From assembly GCF_029952525.1 (NCBI RefSeq), contig NZ_JASAOF010000001.1, positions 248,001 to 312,000 on the forward strand: 64,000 nucleotides of DNA. Direction: 5' to 3'. Below the pieces are notes generated by a model, which saw only the letters and a list, made by a program, of their open reading frames with translations, had not been told where the DNA came from and searched no databases. Positions 25,621 to 33,565 of the stretch are shown one piece after another. Positions within the stretch are counted from its first letter, which is position 1; the number at the start of each line of letters is the position of its first letter. Origin of the DNA: Saccharopolyspora ipomoeae. GTDB taxonomy: Bacteria > Actinomycetota > Actinomycetes > Mycobacteriales > Pseudonocardiaceae. The position numbers were made by a program, and so were the translations under genes.

Positions 25621-26745
25621 TCAGTAGTCGGCGTCGGTGTAGCGGATGATCCCTCGCATGTTCTTGCCGGCCATCATGTCCGCGTAGCCGGTGTTGATGT
25701 CTTCCAGCTTGTACTCCGTGGTGATGAGCTCGTCGAGCTTGAGAGTGCCGTTGCGGTAGTGCTCCAGCAGGCGCGGGATCTGGGTGCGCGGGCTGACGCC
25801 GCCGAAGATCGCGCCCTGCAACCGCTTCTGCAGCAGGGTGAGCTCGAACAGCGAGACCTGGGCGTCGATCTGGTCGGCGCGGCCCATGCCGGTGACCACG
25901 ACCTGGCCGCCCTTCTTCGTCATCGACAGCGCCGGTTGCAGGTGCTCACCGGTGGTCTCGCCGATGCAGATCAGCACGTTGTCGGCCAGCTGCCCCCAGG
26001 TCAGGTCGCCGACCGCCGCGTGCGCCTCCTCCATGCTCGCGAAGGAGTGCGTGGCGCCGAGCTCCTCGGCCTTGGTGCGCTTGAACTCCACCGGGTCGAC
26101 GGCCACGACGTAGCGGGCACCGGCGGCCGCCGCGCCCTGGACGGCGTTGATGCCGACGCCACCGCAGCCCACGACGACGACGGTGTCGCCGGTGCGGGTG
26201 TCGCCGATCTCGGTCGCGGTGCCCCAGCCGGTGGACACGCCGCAGCCCAGCAGCGCCGCCTTCTCCAGCGGGATGTCGTTCTCGATGGTCTGCACCGACG
26301 CCTGGTTGACCGTCACGTACGGCGCGAAGGTACCCAGCAGGCACATCGGAGCGGCGGGTTTGCCCTGGTAGGTGATGCGGTGGCCACCGGAGATGGCCTC
26401 ACCGGAGAGCAGTCCCGCGCCCGCGTCGCAGAGGTTCTGCATGCCCTTGGCGCACGCCCGGCATCTCCCGCACCCGGGGATGAAGGTGAGCACCACGTGG
26501 TCGCCCTCCTCGATCCCGGAGACCCCGGGACCGACCTTGGTGACGACGCCGGCGCCTTCGTGGCCACCGACCGCGGGGTAGATCGCCATCGGGGTGGCAC
26601 CGGTGCGCAGGTGCTCGTCGGAGTGGCACAGGCCTGAGGCCGCGAGCCTCACCTGCACTTCGCCCTCGATCGGATCGCCCAGTTCGATCTCCGCGATTTC
26701 CCAGTCTTTGCCCGGCTCGTGCAGGATTGCGGCCTTCGTCTTCAT
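25621..26745 (-). CDS. NDMA-dependent (mycofactocin-type) zinc alcohol dehydrogenase
   Basis: Medium-chain zinc alcohol dehydrogenase of 374 residues. Catalytic zinc ligands Cys40 and His62 with Glu63 (GLCHSDEH, GGHEGAG), structural zinc Cys92, Cys95, Cys98 and Cys106, and a Rossmann motif GCGGVGINAVQG are present. It matches the actinobacterial group that keeps NAD bound and needs an artificial acceptor such as NDMA in vitro because mycofactocin is the natural acceptor. The ATG at 26745 has GAGGAG five bases upstream. It lies convergent with mftR, 3' of a repeat-rich spacer. The alcohol oxidised is unknown. Confidence 0.88.
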   Translation of the reverse strand: MKTKAAILHEPGKDWEIAEIELGDPIEGEVQVRLAASGLCHSDEHLRTGATPMAIYPAVGGHEGAGVVTKVGPGVSGIEEGDHVVLTFIPGCGRCRACAKGMQNLCDAGAGLLSGEAISGGHRITYQGKPAAPMCLLGTFAPYVTVNQASVQTIENDIPLEKAALLGCGVSTGWGTATEIGDTRTGDTVVVVGCGGVGINAVQGAAAAGARYVVAVDPVEFKRTKAEELGATHSFASMEEAHAAVGDLTWGQLADNVLICIGETTGEHLQPALSMTKKGGQVVVTGMGRADQIDAQVSLFELTLLQKRLQGAIFGGVSPRTQIPRLLEHYRNGTLKLDELITTEYKLEDINTGYADMMAGKNMRGIIRYTDADY

Positions 26746-26810
26746 AACCACTCCTCGTCGAGTGCGGAAGAACATGCGCATCCGAGAATGAGAACCCGGT
26801 CACAGCGAAG

Positions 26811-27650
26811 TCAAGGACGTGAGCGCACGATCAGAAGCGGTGCCGGAGCGTGGTGGATCAGCTTGTGGCTGGTCGATCCCAGGTGAGCCCCGGCGACACC
26901 GCCCCGGCCGTGGGCCCCGACGACGACCAGCTGTGACTCGGTCGAGTGATTGATGAGCGCGGCGACCGGCGAGCCGCGTCCCACGACCCGTTCGACGGCG
27001 ACGTTCGGGAAGCGCTCCTGCCACCCCGCCATGATCTCGGCGAGGAACAGCTGTTCCTTCTCCGCGACCTCCTCGGCGGGCAGCCTGCTGCGCAGCCACA
27101 TCATGTCGATGCCGACGACTTCCCAGGTGTGCACGACGTGCAGGGGTTCGCCGAGCGAGTCGGCGAGCCGGAACGCCTCGGCGAGCACCGGAGCCGCCGA
27201 TTCCGCGTCGTCGACGCCCACGACGACGGGCCCGGCGGTGGGGAACGTCGGCGGGTCGCCGACGTCCGGGACGACGGCGACGGAGCCGAGGGCGTGCGCT
27301 GCGACCTTGACGGCGACCGCCCCGGCCAGCAGGCCAGTGAACCCGCCGAAGCCGCGGTCGCCGACGACGACCAGTTCGGCGGCGGCCGACTCGGCGACGA
27401 GCACCCGCTCGGGTGAACCGGGCAGTGCCGCGGTGCTCACCTTCGCGTCGGGTTGCTGGGCCTGGGCGTGCTCGGCCGCGTCGGCGAGCCAGCGGGTGAC
27501 CTGGGCGCGCACGTGGTCTTCCCCGGCGTGCGCGGTCGGATCCGCGTAGACCATCCGCAGCTCGCAGCCGCGACGCACGGACTCGCGCGCCGCCCAGGCG
27601 GCGGCGTTGCGCGCGACCGCCGAACCGTCGACACCCACCACGACGTTCAT
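26811..27650 (-). CDS. Tandem-domain universal stress protein
   Basis: Protein of 279 residues with two UspA domains, about residues 1-140 (begins MNVVVGVDGSAVARNAAAWA) and 150-279 (GPVVVGVDDAES). The second ends with the ATP-binding pattern GAHGRGGVAGAHLGSTSHKL; the first has GDRGFGGFTGLLAGAVAVKV. Double-domain Usp proteins of actinobacteria are often induced by dormancy or low oxygen. It lies 65 bp upstream of the alcohol dehydrogenase on the same strand and could be co-transcribed. Confidence 0.9.
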   Translation of the reverse strand: MNVVVGVDGSAVARNAAAWAARESVRRGCELRMVYADPTAHAGEDHVRAQVTRWLADAAEHAQAQQPDAKVSTAALPGSPERVLVAESAAAELVVVGDRGFGGFTGLLAGAVAVKVAAHALGSVAVVPDVGDPPTFPTAGPVVVGVDDAESAAPVLAEAFRLADSLGEPLHVVHTWEVVGIDMMWLRSRLPAEEVAEKEQLFLAEIMAGWQERFPNVAVERVVGRGSPVAALINHSTESQLVVVGAHGRGGVAGAHLGSTSHKLIHHAPAPLLIVRSRP

Positions 27651-27712
27651 CCCGGCCTCCCCCGGTCGATCCCTCCCAGGGTGCGCGACGAGGGCGGCGG
27701 GCGCCTTCCGGA

Positions 27713-29404
27713 TCAGCGCGGCAGGCGGCCCGGCAGCAGCAGTTCGGTGTTGCGGTCGGTGTGGTCGCCGAGCTGGTCGAGGTCGGCGTTGGGGTCGTTG
27801 AACGACAGCTCCCGGTACAGCGCGGCGAGCGCGGCCGGTGAGCGGTCGTCGTAGTCGGCCTGGTACGGGCTGTCGGCCTCGATCAAGGTGGTGAACAGCG
27901 AGATCGTGCCGTCGCGGTTGTCGGCGATCTCGATGACCCGGGCCAGCTGCGGGTAGTCGACGTGCGAGGCGGTGTTGATCTCCCAGAAGGCGCGTTCGGG
28001 GTCGTCGGCGCCGTGCGGGGTGATGGTGTTGCGGTGGGTGTGACCGTTGACCCAGGCCAGGACGTTGGGGAAGCGCTGCAGCAGCCGCACGACGCCGTCG
28101 CCGCCGACGCGGGGCTCGCCGGGCGAGCGGAAGTCGGGCCACAGCGCGGTCATCGTGCCGGACGTGTGGTGGCTGAACAGCACGAACAGCTCGTCGGTGA
28201 CGTGCTGGGTCTGCTTGCGCCCGATCGCGTCGTAGTAGGTGGAGCTGCCGCGGGTGAGCACGTCCTCCAGCCAGCGGTACTGGTCGAGGCCGAGCGAGCC
28301 CTCGGCGAGCCCGGCGGTGTTGGTGGAGTCCATCGCGATGCCGGTGACGCCGGGCGCGATCCGGAAGGTGTAGTGCGGCTTGGGGTCGGCGGCGTCGAAG
28401 CCGTGGCCGACCGGGCCGGGGCCGGTGCGGGCCTCGTCGAGGTGGGCGGCGATGAACTCCTCGGTGGTGAACGGGTGCCGCCGCTGGTCGGGGGTCACGG
28501 TGCGCACGACGGTGTTGCCGCCGAGGATCGTCCGCCCGGAGACCTCGCGTCCGCCGCGCAGCATCTCGGCGACGGCGGCGGCTTCGCGCTCGTCCCGGCC
28601 GATGATCTTGCGGTCGCCGGTGTACCAGTCGTTGACGCGCGGGATGACCTGGTCCGCGAGGGTGCCCATGACGCTGTTGTCGTGGTTGCCGAACACCGCG
28701 TACCAGGGGATGTCCAGGCCCGGGCCGGCGAAGGGGCGCAGCGCGTCGGTCAGCAGTCCGGGCAGCACCGGGAACCCGCGCTCGCGGTAGCGGTCGTCGA
28801 CCCCGCCCTCGGGGTGCCAGTACAGCGGGTCGCCGGAGTCCTGGACGCCCTCGTAGTGCGCGGCACCGGTGTTCTGGGCGATCGGGCCGCCGTTGAGGAC
28901 GGCGAAGTACCAGTCGAGCTCGGCGCGCTCGTGGTTGTCGGTGCTGTCGCCGGTGGTGATCATGAAGTCCATCGGGTGCCCGGTGACCGGACCGGTGCGC
29001 AGCTGGTTGACCCGCTGCACGAGGTGCGCGGCGGCCAGCGCGCCCAGCGTCTCCTGCGGCCGGAAGGCGCCCCCGGCCAGCGGGTGCAGGTACTCGAAGC
29101 GGGCGGGGCTCTGGGCGTCGGTGATGTGCAGGTCGGTGAACTGCGTGAACGCGGTGACCGGGACGCGGCGGTCGATCCGGCCGGGGTCGGCGACGGCGAG
29201 GTCGGTGCGCACGATCTGCGGCCAGCCCGGGCCGGCGATCAGCCGCCGGTAGCCCTCGCCGGAGGCGGGTTGGGCGGCCACGTCCAGGGTCGTTCGCGCT
29301 GGTGCGGCGCTCGCGGTGCCGCTGAATCCGAGCGCCGCGCCCGTCATGCCCGCGCCCGTCATGCCCGCGGCCAGCATGAAGCCGCGCCTGCTCAAGTCCG
29401 TCAT
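27713..29404 (-). CDS. Tat-exported metallophosphoesterase (TIGR03767-like)
   Basis: Exported phosphoesterase of 563 residues. A twin-arginine leader (SRRGFMLAAG, residues 5-14) is followed by a duplicated GMTGA unit in the hydrophobic core. Calcineurin-type metal motifs are in order: FTDLHITDAQ, TGDSTDNHE, FGNHDNS and NGHTHRN. The length and spacing match a Tat metallophosphoesterase subfamily of actinobacteria of unknown substrate. GAGG lies six bases before the ATG. Direct CTGATCAG repeats lie 10-32 bp upstream. Confidence 0.85.
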   Translation of the reverse strand: MTDLSRRGFMLAAGMTGAGMTGAALGFSGTASAAPARTTLDVAAQPASGEGYRRLIAGPGWPQIVRTDLAVADPGRIDRRVPVTAFTQFTDLHITDAQSPARFEYLHPLAGGAFRPQETLGALAAAHLVQRVNQLRTGPVTGHPMDFMITTGDSTDNHERAELDWYFAVLNGGPIAQNTGAAHYEGVQDSGDPLYWHPEGGVDDRYRERGFPVLPGLLTDALRPFAGPGLDIPWYAVFGNHDNSVMGTLADQVIPRVNDWYTGDRKIIGRDEREAAAVAEMLRGGREVSGRTILGGNTVVRTVTPDQRRHPFTTEEFIAAHLDEARTGPGPVGHGFDAADPKPHYTFRIAPGVTGIAMDSTNTAGLAEGSLGLDQYRWLEDVLTRGSSTYYDAIGRKQTQHVTDELFVLFSHHTSGTMTALWPDFRSPGEPRVGGDGVVRLLQRFPNVLAWVNGHTHRNTITPHGADDPERAFWEINTASHVDYPQLARVIEIADNRDGTISLFTTLIEADSPYQADYDDRSPAALAALYRELSFNDPNADLDQLGDHTDRNTELLLPGRLPR

Positions 29405-29413
29405 GTGGGTCCT

Positions 29414-29436
29414 CTGATCAGCCGGGAACTGATCAG
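29414..29436. promoter_or_regulatory. Repeated CTGATCAG boxes upstream of the phosphoesterase
   Basis: Two identical self-palindromic octamers CTGATCAG (29414-29421 and 29429-29436), 15 bp apart, lie just upstream of the phosphoesterase start. They may be a repressor site or a leader hairpin that includes the ribosome-binding site. No known regulator is assigned. Confidence 0.4.
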
Positions 29437-29509
29437 AAAATCTTTCATGTTCAACGCATGCGGAACACCACAGTTCAGGTGAAAAGCCGAAGAACGGCGG
29501 CGAAACGGA

Positions 29510-30427
29510 TCAGCGCAGCACGCCGGTCGGCAGCACCGCGTGCGCGCCCCAGGTCTCGTTGGCGACCTGGGTGATCCGCATGTCGACGGTGGTGCTCGCC
29601 AGCGCGAGCGCGGAGGGCCGGTCGAGGGCCTGCTCGATCTGCAGCCAGTCGACCATCGCGCTCAGCGCCGTGGCGGTGGCCTCGTTGAGGTCGGCGTCGA
29701 AGCCGAAGGTGACCAGGCCGCCCGGGGTTTCGGCGTGGATGCCCGGCGCCGGCCGGTCCACGACCAGGTCCAGCCGGACCCGCGTGGTCATGCCGCACTC
29801 GATGGCCGTGCCGCCGACCTCCCCGTCACCTTGGCGCGCGTGCCCGTCGCCGAGCAGCAGCATCGCGTCCGGCACCGTCACCGGCAGGTACAGCGTCGAC
29901 CCGGCCACCAGCTCGCGGCAGTCGATGTTGCCGCCGCCCTCGGACCGCGGCGGGATCGTCGAGTGCTCACCCGGTTCCGCGGGCGGCATCCCCACCACCC
30001 CGAGGAACGGCGCCAGCGGCACCCGATGCCCGTGCTGATCGGTCCCGGTCTCCCCGTCGAGCTCCCACAACAACCACGCCCGCTCCGCCTCGGCCACCCG
30101 GAGCCGACGCGTCAACCAGGTGTCCTTGCCGGCGGCCGCGGTCCACCCCCACTCGGCAGGCGTGATCTCCTCGAAGTGCACGGCCAGCACCATCCCCGGC
30201 TTCGCCCCGCGCACCGCGATCGGCCCGGTCAGGCAATGCCCCCGCCGCCCGGGGAACGCCCGAGGCCGCTCCTCCCCCGGCACCCGCTGCCGCTCCAGGT
30301 GCCCCGCGCAGTCCAACGACTCCACGGTCACCACGTCCCCGGCCCCGACGCTCACCGCGGGAGCGCTGTCCCGGTTGAACACGTCGACGAGATTCCCGCC
30401 CTCAGCCCGAACCTCGAAAGAACCCAC
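29510..30427 (-). CDS. Acetamidase/formamidase-family protein
   Basis: Cytoplasmic amidase of the FmdA/AmdA family, 305 residues, which hydrolyses short amides such as formamide or acetamide to the acid and ammonia. Family-like segments are GHCLTGPIAVRGAKPGMVLAV, PRSEGGGNIDCRELV, the LLLGDGHARQGDGEVGG motif and AIECGMTTRV. The GTG at 30427 has GGAGG seven bases upstream; a longer in-frame reading would run through a hairpin. The exact amide is unknown. No amide transporter or regulator is adjacent. Confidence 0.88.
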   Translation of the reverse strand: MGSFEVRAEGGNLVDVFNRDSAPAVSVGAGDVVTVESLDCAGHLERQRVPGEERPRAFPGRRGHCLTGPIAVRGAKPGMVLAVHFEEITPAEWGWTAAAGKDTWLTRRLRVAEAERAWLLWELDGETGTDQHGHRVPLAPFLGVVGMPPAEPGEHSTIPPRSEGGGNIDCRELVAGSTLYLPVTVPDAMLLLGDGHARQGDGEVGGTAIECGMTTRVRLDLVVDRPAPGIHAETPGGLVTFGFDADLNEATATALSAMVDWLQIEQALDRPSALALASTTVDMRITQVANETWGAHAVLPTGVLR

Positions 30428-30532
30428 CGCGAAACCTCCACCCCTGAGAACCCCCACCACCCAACCAGGGCGAACTCCCCCAGCCAAGTGACGATCCCCA
30501 CCCACCACGACGAGAACCGCGACATTCGTCGT

Positions 30533-30577
30533 GTCGAAAACCCCGGTTTTCACGTCGCGAAAACCGGGGTTTTCGAC
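30533..30577. repeat. Perfect 19-bp-arm hairpin
   Basis: Arms GTCGAAAACCCCGGTTTTC and its exact complement flank a 7-nt loop. Each arm is itself nearly palindromic (AAAACCCCGGTTTT). It lies between the E1-like gene's 3' end and the acetamidase start, both on the minus strand. It could terminate the upstream transcript or be a repeated palindrome; it lacks a T-run. Confidence 0.8.
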
Positions 30578-30618
30578 GTGAGGACACTCGATGAGGTGAG
30601 TTGGGGGTGTCGGGATTC

Positions 30619-30661
30619 CCGCCACCCGCACCGCCGCGCAAGGCGACCGCACCAACGGTTC
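30619..30661. repeat. 44-bp post-stop repeat, copy 2
   Basis: Read on the minus strand it begins immediately after the stop of the E1-like dehydrogenase and matches copy 1 behind the alcohol dehydrogenase: the same 17-mer CCGCCACCCGCACCGCC plus an aligned stretch up to the stop codon. The two host genes are unrelated, so the repeat itself is what is shared. Confidence 0.7.
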
Positions 30662-32953
30662 TCAGCGGTGGATGAGGTCCAGGGCGGAGCTGATGATGGT
30701 GTCGGTGTCGAGGCCGTGGTGGCGGTAGACGTCGTCGAGGGAACCGGACTGGCCGAAACCGGTGACGCCCAAGTGGATCGAGCGGGTCCGGTTGATCCCG
30801 GCGAGGAAGGCCAGTGCGTGCGGGTGTCCGTCGAGGACGGTCACCATCGGGCGGGCTCGGTCGGCCGGGAAGACCTGGTCGAGGATCGTGCGGTCGGCGT
30901 CGCCGCGGTGGGCGCGGAAGAGCAGGTCCGGGCTGGTCACGCAGAGGACGTCCGCGTCGACGCCCTGCTCGGCGAGGCGGTCGGCGGCGGCCAGCGTCTC
31001 GGTCATGAGCGCGCCCATGCCGACCAGCGTCACCTGCGGGTCCGCGGCGCGGCGCAGCGCGTAGGCGCCGCCGACGACCTGCCTGCGACGGCGTTCCCGG
31101 GCCGCGGGATCGGCCGGCACCGACGCCAGCGACTGGTCCACCGGGCGCGTCGACAACCGCAGGTAGGACGAGGACCCGCCGGGCTTGCCGAGCTGGGACA
31201 TCGCCGCGAGCAGGCACCACTCGGTGTCGACGGCGAACGCGGGCTCGTAGCTGGTCACGCCCGGCTGCTCCAGCCCGATCGACGGCGTGCCGACCGACTG
31301 GTGCGCGCCGCCCTCCGGCGCCAGGCTCACCCCGGACGGGGTGCCGACCAGGATCGACTGGCCGCCGCCGTAGACGCCGAACGACCACGGTTCCAGCGCC
31401 CGCCCGAGGAAGCAGTCGTAGACCACCCCGATCGGCAGCAGCGGCTGACCCCAGCGGCTCCACGTCGAGCCGAGCTCGCCGAGCAGGCTCACCAGGTTCG
31501 TCTCGGCGATCCCGAGCTCGATGTGCTGTCCCGCCGGGCGTTCCCGCCAGTGCAGGATGGTCTCGGCGTCGTCGGCGAACCAGTCGACGCGCTCCGACGG
31601 CGACCAGACCCCGACCTTGTTCAGCCAGCCGCCGAGGTTGGTGGTGGAGCTGACGTCGGGCGCCAGCGTCACGATCCGCTCGGCGGCCTCGGGGGATTCG
31701 CGGGTCAGGTCCAGCAGCGTGCGCCCCAGCGCGGCCTGGGTCGTGGTGGTGCCGCTGGGGGTGCGGCCGATGTCGGCGGGCAGCCGCGGCGGCTTCACCC
31801 GAGCCCGCTCGCGACGCCGCAGTCGGGAAGCCGTTGCGGCGCAGAGCTTCCCGGCCGGGCTGTCGTCGGCGAAGCGGTGCCACGGGTCGTCGAGGTCGGC
31901 GCCGACCTGCGCGGCCAGCTGCCGCATCTGGTCCTCGCCGAGCAGCGAACCGTGGTTCTGCGGGTGTCCCTCGGTGGCCAGGCCGTAGCCCTTGATGGTG
32001 TAGGCGAAGATGACGGTGGGGCGGGTGTCGTCGATGGCCTGGAACGCCGAGTCCAGCGCGTCGAGGTCGTGGCCGCCGAGGTTGCGGATCGCCACCGCCA
32101 GCGTCTCGTCGTCCACATCGGACAGCAGGCGCTCGATCGCGCTGTCCCCGGCGGGAATCCGCGCGCGCAGCTCCTGCGGGGTGCAGCGCAGCAGGCGCTG
32201 GTACTCGGGGTTGCTCATGCCGTCGATGCGCTCGCGCAGCGCTGCACCCCCGGGCCGGGCGAACAGCTCCTCCAGCACCTGGCCGTACTTGAGCGTGATC
32301 ACCTGCCAGCCGGCGGCGGTGAACATGCCCTGCAGCCGGTTCGCGGCGATGTTGGGCACGACGCGGTCCAGCGACTGCCGGTTGAGGTCGACGATCCACA
32401 CGACCTCGCCCAGGTCGGCGACGGTCGGGTCGAGGATCGCCTCCCAGCAGGCCCCTTCGTCGAGCTCGGCGTCGCCGAGCAGCGAGTACTGGCGTCCGGC
32501 GCCCGCCCCTCCGCCGTGGGTGTCGACGTAGCGGCGAGCCACGGCACCCCAGATCGGCGCGGTGGCGCCGATGCCGACCGAGCCGGTCGAGTAGTCGGCC
32601 GGGTCGGGGTCCTTCGTGCGGCTCGGGTAGCTCTGCACGCCGCCGAACTCGCGCAGCGTGGTCAGGTGCTTCTCGTCGAGCGATCCGAGCAGGTAGTTGA
32701 TGGCGTGCAGCACCGGCGAGGCGTGCGGCTTGACCGACACCCGGTCGGCGGCGGTGAGGTGCTCGAAGTACAGCGCGGTCATGATCGACACCATTGAGGC
32801 GCAGGACGCCTGGTGCCCGCCGACCTTGAGCCCGGTGCTGTTCGGCCGGACCCGGTTGGCGTGGTCGATCATCGCGGTGGCCAGCCACAGCACCCGCTGC
32901 TCGACCTCGCGCAGATCCGCCGTCTCGGTGCGCGCCGGTACCACGCTCGTCAT
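30662..32953 (-). CDS. AceE/MdeB-like homodimeric alpha-keto acid dehydrogenase E1
   Basis: Thiamine-diphosphate enzyme of 763 residues with transketolase-like plan. The N-terminal half has the cofactor motif GDAELDEGACWEA...DLNRQSLD, the middle has HIELGIAETNLVSLLGELG, and the C-terminal domain ends with SIHLGVTGFGQSGSLDDVY. It is shorter than E. coli AceE (about 890) and resembles MdeB, a 2-ketobutyrate dehydrogenase E1 found beside an Lrp regulator. Here too a divergent Lrp-type gene lies next to it. It would oxidatively decarboxylate a 2-keto acid with E2/E3 partners from elsewhere. AGGAGG precedes the ATG. Confidence 0.82.
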   Translation of the reverse strand: MTSVVPARTETADLREVEQRVLWLATAMIDHANRVRPNSTGLKVGGHQASCASMVSIMTALYFEHLTAADRVSVKPHASPVLHAINYLLGSLDEKHLTTLREFGGVQSYPSRTKDPDPADYSTGSVGIGATAPIWGAVARRYVDTHGGGAGAGRQYSLLGDAELDEGACWEAILDPTVADLGEVVWIVDLNRQSLDRVVPNIAANRLQGMFTAAGWQVITLKYGQVLEELFARPGGAALRERIDGMSNPEYQRLLRCTPQELRARIPAGDSAIERLLSDVDDETLAVAIRNLGGHDLDALDSAFQAIDDTRPTVIFAYTIKGYGLATEGHPQNHGSLLGEDQMRQLAAQVGADLDDPWHRFADDSPAGKLCAATASRLRRRERARVKPPRLPADIGRTPSGTTTTQAALGRTLLDLTRESPEAAERIVTLAPDVSSTTNLGGWLNKVGVWSPSERVDWFADDAETILHWRERPAGQHIELGIAETNLVSLLGELGSTWSRWGQPLLPIGVVYDCFLGRALEPWSFGVYGGGQSILVGTPSGVSLAPEGGAHQSVGTPSIGLEQPGVTSYEPAFAVDTEWCLLAAMSQLGKPGGSSSYLRLSTRPVDQSLASVPADPAARERRRRQVVGGAYALRRAADPQVTLVGMGALMTETLAAADRLAEQGVDADVLCVTSPDLLFRAHRGDADRTILDQVFPADRARPMVTVLDGHPHALAFLAGINRTRSIHLGVTGFGQSGSLDDVYRHHGLDTDTIISSALDLIHR

Positions 32954-33082
32954 CACGCCTCCTCGCGTTGCCACATTGCGCTCAGAAGAACACCAAGGCA
33001 ACAATCACTGCACAAGACCTGGTCGCGGAATCGAGCAATCTGCTCACGACACCGGGCCGGAACGACCGACGAGGTGAACAGA

Positions 33083-33565
33083 TTGCCCACCGCCGAGCCG
33101 CTCGACGACATCGACATCCGCTTGCTGCTGGCGCTGCAGGACGAGCCGCGCGCGACCGTGGTGGCGCTGGCCGATCGAGTCGGGTTGTCCCGCAACACCG
33201 TTCAGGCTCGGCTGGCGAAGCTGGAACCGCGACTCGGCGCGTTCGAACGCCGCATCGACCCGACCACCCTGGGTTACCCGCTGACGGCGTTCATCACCGT
33301 CCAGGTCACCCAGCAGCACCTCGACCGGCTGGCCGCCGAGCTGGCAGAGATCCCGGAGGTCGTGGAGGTCTTCGGCCTCACCGGCGGCTCGGACCTGCTG
33401 GTGCGCGTGGTGGCCACCGACGCCGACCAGCTGTACCGCATCGCGGGCCGCATCCTCGACACCCCGGGCGTGGAGCGCACGAACTTCTCCCTGGCGATGC
33501 GCACCCTGGTCGAGTTCCGCCTGACCCCGCTACTCGCGGACAAGCTCCGCGCGGACTCCCAGTAG
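33083..33565 (+). CDS. Lrp/AsnC-family transcriptional regulator
   Basis: Regulator of 160 residues with an N-terminal winged helix-turn-helix (ALADRVGLSRNTVQARLAKL) and a C-terminal RAM ligand domain (VVEVFGLTGGSDLLVRVVA). It is divergent from the E1-like dehydrogenase gene 130 bp away and probably controls it in response to an amino acid or keto acid. The TTG at 33083 has GAGG eight bases upstream; the GTG at 33074 is the alternative. Its last 36 bases overlap, tail to tail, the polymerase gene. Confidence 0.85.
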   Translation: MPTAEPLDDIDIRLLLALQDEPRATVVALADRVGLSRNTVQARLAKLEPRLGAFERRIDPTTLGYPLTAFITVQVTQQHLDRLAAELAEIPEVVEVFGLTGGSDLLVRVVATDADQLYRIAGRILDTPGVERTNFSLAMRTLVEFRLTPLLADKLRADSQ

